From Halorubrum sp. GN11_10-6_MGM (GTDB taxonomy: Archaea; Halobacteriota; Halobacteria; Halobacteriales; Haloferacaceae), in the NCBI RefSeq assembly GCF_005435165.1, contig NZ_SGUC01000014.1:1-64000 (forward strand): a stretch of 64,000 nucleotides of DNA. The letters run 5' to 3'. The notes under the pieces are model-generated. The model was not told the origin of the DNA, did not search any database, and saw nothing but the letters and a program-made list of their open reading frames with translations. This document shows, piece after piece, positions 63,920-64,000 of this stretch. Positions within the stretch are counted from its first letter, which is position 1, and each line of letters opens with the position of its first letter. The translations under genes and the position numbers were made by a program.

Positions 63920-64000
63920 TAGCTGTCGCCTCCGACAGTAGTATCGTCGGAGTGATTGGATTGCCGTACTTGCCACGAAGACAGTGGCCGACGGGCTATT

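Overview
The window is haloarchaeal DNA. The evidence is the acidic proteins, two CetZ tubulins, an S-layer glycoprotein with a PGF-CTERM tail, TATA-box promoters, an Orc1/Cdc6 initiator and many IS1341/IS605-type TnpB elements. No rRNA gene and no CRISPR array were seen.

Bases 1-27.5 kb look mostly chromosomal. In order: a TetR regulator divergent from a surface protein/RND exporter pair; a zinc-finger protein; a secreted protein; a tandem-duplicated PGF-CTERM substrate-binding protein; two adjacent cetZ genes with an overlapping TetR regulator; two lipoproteins; a complete tnpA-tnpB insertion sequence; and a surface-glycosylation block. That block holds a secreted surface protein, the S-layer glycoprotein, an STT3-family oligosaccharyltransferase without the usual WWDYG motif, and a polyprenyl-phosphate sugar transferase. 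The last two are visibly richer in G+C than their flanks.

Bases 27.5-59 kb look like plasmid-, virus- or island-type accessory DNA. They hold an orc1/cdc6 gene with inverted origin repeats and an AT-rich stretch, two copies of an ATPase-DUF234 gene (one frameshifted), and five MNT/HEPN toxin-antitoxin loci (one with a truncated toxin). There are also a MazEF pair, a frameshifted PIN toxin, a nucleotidyltransferase gene split cleanly by a TnpB element, an IS6 element with target duplication, and several TnpB elements and remnants. Fragments of the 3' end of one restriction-endonuclease gene recur four times between these cassettes.

The most striking part is 34.1-38.3 kb: a dense array of about 17 tRNA and tRNA-like sequences leading into a gene for a TROVE/von Willebrand A protein (Ro60/Rsr family). 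Ro proteins bind Y RNAs, and bacterial Y RNAs carry tRNA-like modules. Inside the array are two long hairpins. One (36007-36098) resembles the Ro-binding stem of Y RNAs. Other oddities are a tRNA-Arg with a structured 56-nt insertion, and a tRNA 3' half followed by a 5' half with a perfectly complementary acceptor strand. I read this as a candidate archaeal Ro/Y-RNA/tRNA-array system.

Bases 58.7-64 kb (minus strand) are one tightly overlapping operon: a Cys4 protein, a Cas7-like RAMP protein, an unknown protein, a RAMP protein with two glycine-rich loops, a winged-helix protein, a small acidic protein and a PD-(D/E)XK endonuclease. It looks like a Cas-derived effector module without cas1, cas2 or repeats in the window, and it probably continues past the window edge.
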